Assembly: GCA_965204245.1 (NCBI GenBank)
Contig: CBDBED010000003.1
Location: 248,001-312,000, forward strand
Length of the DNA stretch: 64,000 nt
Source: JAAXIE01 sp965204245
GTDB taxonomy: Bacteria; Chloroflexota; Dehalococcoidia; Lucifugimonadales; JAAXIE01
Direction of reading: 5' to 3'
Shown here: positions 62,949 to 64,000 of the stretch, piece after piece
Layout of the letters: every line of letters starts with the position of its first letter
Position numbering within the stretch: the first letter of the stretch is position 1
The notes under the pieces: model-generated
Database searches by the model: none
What the model saw: only the letters and a program-made list of their open reading frames with translations
What the model was told of the DNA's origin: nothing
Translations under genes and position numbers: made by a program

Positions 62949-63845
62949 ATGCCAAGGGCTGACGTGGAAGAAATACGCTGCACGACTCTCATCAACCCGG
63001 TGAAGGTGCCCGATTGGCCCTTCCGCTGGACCATCAACCCCTACCGGGGCTGCCGCCACGCCTGTCGCTACTGCTTCGCCCGCCCCACCCACGAGTTTCT
63101 CGGACTGGGCACAGGCAGGCAGTTCGAACAGCGCGTCTTCGCCAAGGTGAACGCCCCCGAGGTGCTGCGCTCCGAACTGAAGCGCTCCAGTTGGAAGCGC
63201 GAACCCATCGCCTTGGGCACCGCCTCCGACCCCTACGAACCCGCCGAAAAGAGCTACAAGCTCACCCGCAAGGTGCTGGGTGTCCTCAAGGACTTCGCCA
63301 ACCCGGTCAGCATCACCACCAAGGGAGTCCTGGTCCAGCGGGACATCGATGTCTTGCAGGAGTTGAGCAGTGTAGCCGACGTGCAGGTCAACTTCAGCAT
63401 CGGCTGCCTCGATGAGGAGGTATGGCGTGCCACTGAGCCGGGGGCACCCAACCCGCTCCACCGGCTGGAGGCGATGCAGGCACTCGTAGAGGCGGGCATC
63501 CACGCGGGCGTCGTTGCAGCCCCCATCATCCCAGGGCTGTCCGACAGCGAGGAGAGCTTGGACGAACTCGTTGGCGCGGCCGCAGCCCACAAGGCCCAGT
63601 ATCTCGGCGGCAACGTCATGTTCCTACGCCCCGGCTCAAAGGAGTGGTTCATGCCCCTCATACGCGAGTCCTATCCCCACCTCGCGCCGCTCTATGCCAA
63701 TTACTATCGCGGGGCCTACGCCCCCAAGCAATACGCCCAGAAGATAATGTCCCGGCTGGACTCACTGCGGGCCAAGTGGCATCTCGATGAGCGGTACAGC
63801 GAGAAGAGGCAGCCCGCAGGCCAGATGAAGATGGCCCTGGTCTAA
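62949..63845 (+). CDS. Radical SAM protein of the SplB/Rv2578c-like group
   Basis: This 298-residue protein has NPYRGCRHACRYCFARPTHE, whose CxxxCxxC binds the 4Fe-4S cluster, then a TIM-barrel with IALGTASDPYEPAEK and VAAPIIPGLSDSEE. The COG1533 group includes spore photoproduct lyase but most members are uncharacterised repair or modification enzymes in non-sporulating bacteria. The usual extra DNA-binding motif of SplB is not seen. It starts behind AAAGGAG. No associated gene is in view. Confidence 0.87.
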   Translation: MPRADVEEIRCTTLINPVKVPDWPFRWTINPYRGCRHACRYCFARPTHEFLGLGTGRQFEQRVFAKVNAPEVLRSELKRSSWKREPIALGTASDPYEPAEKSYKLTRKVLGVLKDFANPVSITTKGVLVQRDIDVLQELSSVADVQVNFSIGCLDEEVWRATEPGAPNPLHRLEAMQALVEAGIHAGVVAAPIIPGLSDSEESLDELVGAAAAHKAQYLGGNVMFLRPGSKEWFMPLIRESYPHLAPLYANYYRGAYAPKQYAQKIMSRLDSLRAKWHLDERYSEKRQPAGQMKMALV

Positions 63846-64000
63846 CTATCAAACGGTGTCATCCTGAAATGGCCTGCTTAATCCCGCTACTATTCCTGCT
63901 CGCCGTCCCTCTATCGACGGCCGCCCGTTGTCGCCCTTATCATATGGCCATGCGCCAATACCCCGTTAGCCCAACTAAGCGTCCGGTATTCCGGCCAGCC

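Overview
The window is about 60% GC and reads as a free-living chemoheterotrophic Chloroflexota, most plausibly a SAR202/Dehalococcoidia-type lineage. This placement is inferred, not tested by phylogeny. It rests on two F420-type luciferase-like monooxygenases, a Rieske ring-hydroxylating dioxygenase, MmgE/PrpD, cyclase-family amidohydrolases, a GlcD/GlcF-type oxidase, small GYD/DUF567x proteins and isolated housekeeping genes with strong Shine-Dalgarno (SD) sites.

Layout. 0-4.4 kb: a Cys-poor DUF5679-like protein, two Pro/Thr-rich lipoproteins (one an M60-type metalloprotease) that share a dispersed repeat, and a response-regulator remnant. 4.4-6 kb: Bfd-like ferredoxin, bacterioferritin and a DUF151 nuclease. 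6-16.8 kb: an envelope and iron block with two nucleotide-sugar enzymes (epimerase, Ugd) flanking a leftward run of a flippase-like membrane protein, a phosphodiesterase/GT2 fusion, a duplicated-domain lipoprotein, an iron-binding lipoprotein and a GT-C-like membrane protein. 16.9-26.5 kb: tRNA-Leu, tRNA-Lys, SRP RNA, rsmA-ispE-lgt, recJ, and fabF coupled to a B12-binding radical SAM protein. 26.7-30 kb: three frameshift-broken genes around a PaREP1/HEPN-like gene. 30-39.5 kb: aromatic dioxygenase, MmgE/PrpD, flavin reductase, an MNT-HEPN fusion, leuB, a cation exchanger and a JAMM protease. 39.6-45.5 kb: a structured-RNA candidate, an LLM enzyme, a three-unit repeat array beside a HigBA module, and small GYD and DUF2513 proteins. 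45.6-49.7 kb: MetE-like and FAD/Fe-S oxidase genes, both frameshifted. 49.8-64 kb: two VapBC modules, ribokinase, Nudix, a hydroxyacid dehydrogenase with sucCD, DUF5678 plus a retropepsin-like gene, 3-hydroxyanthranilate dioxygenase, trehalose genes (otsA, otsB) around a PD-(D/E)XK-like protein, a second LLM enzyme and an SplB-like radical SAM protein.

Two stretches are the best candidates for something undescribed. The first (42.86-43.39 kb) holds three tandem units of about 200 bp. Each has the same anchors (GCCAGATA, CGTATCTG, CGTAGCTG) but carries its own 7-9 bp word in several direct and inverted copies, so the word changes from unit to unit while the architecture stays. The second (39.6-39.93 kb) has its own promoter and terminator, a perfect 17-bp inverted repeat enclosing a hairpin and a possible pseudoknot, and a 20-codon ORF behind a near-perfect SD.

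Broken reading frames cluster at 26.7-29.9, 45.6-49.7 and 56.4-56.8 kb. The reconstructable indels mostly look like one-base changes in short runs, so sequence error must be excluded before these genes are treated as pseudogenes.
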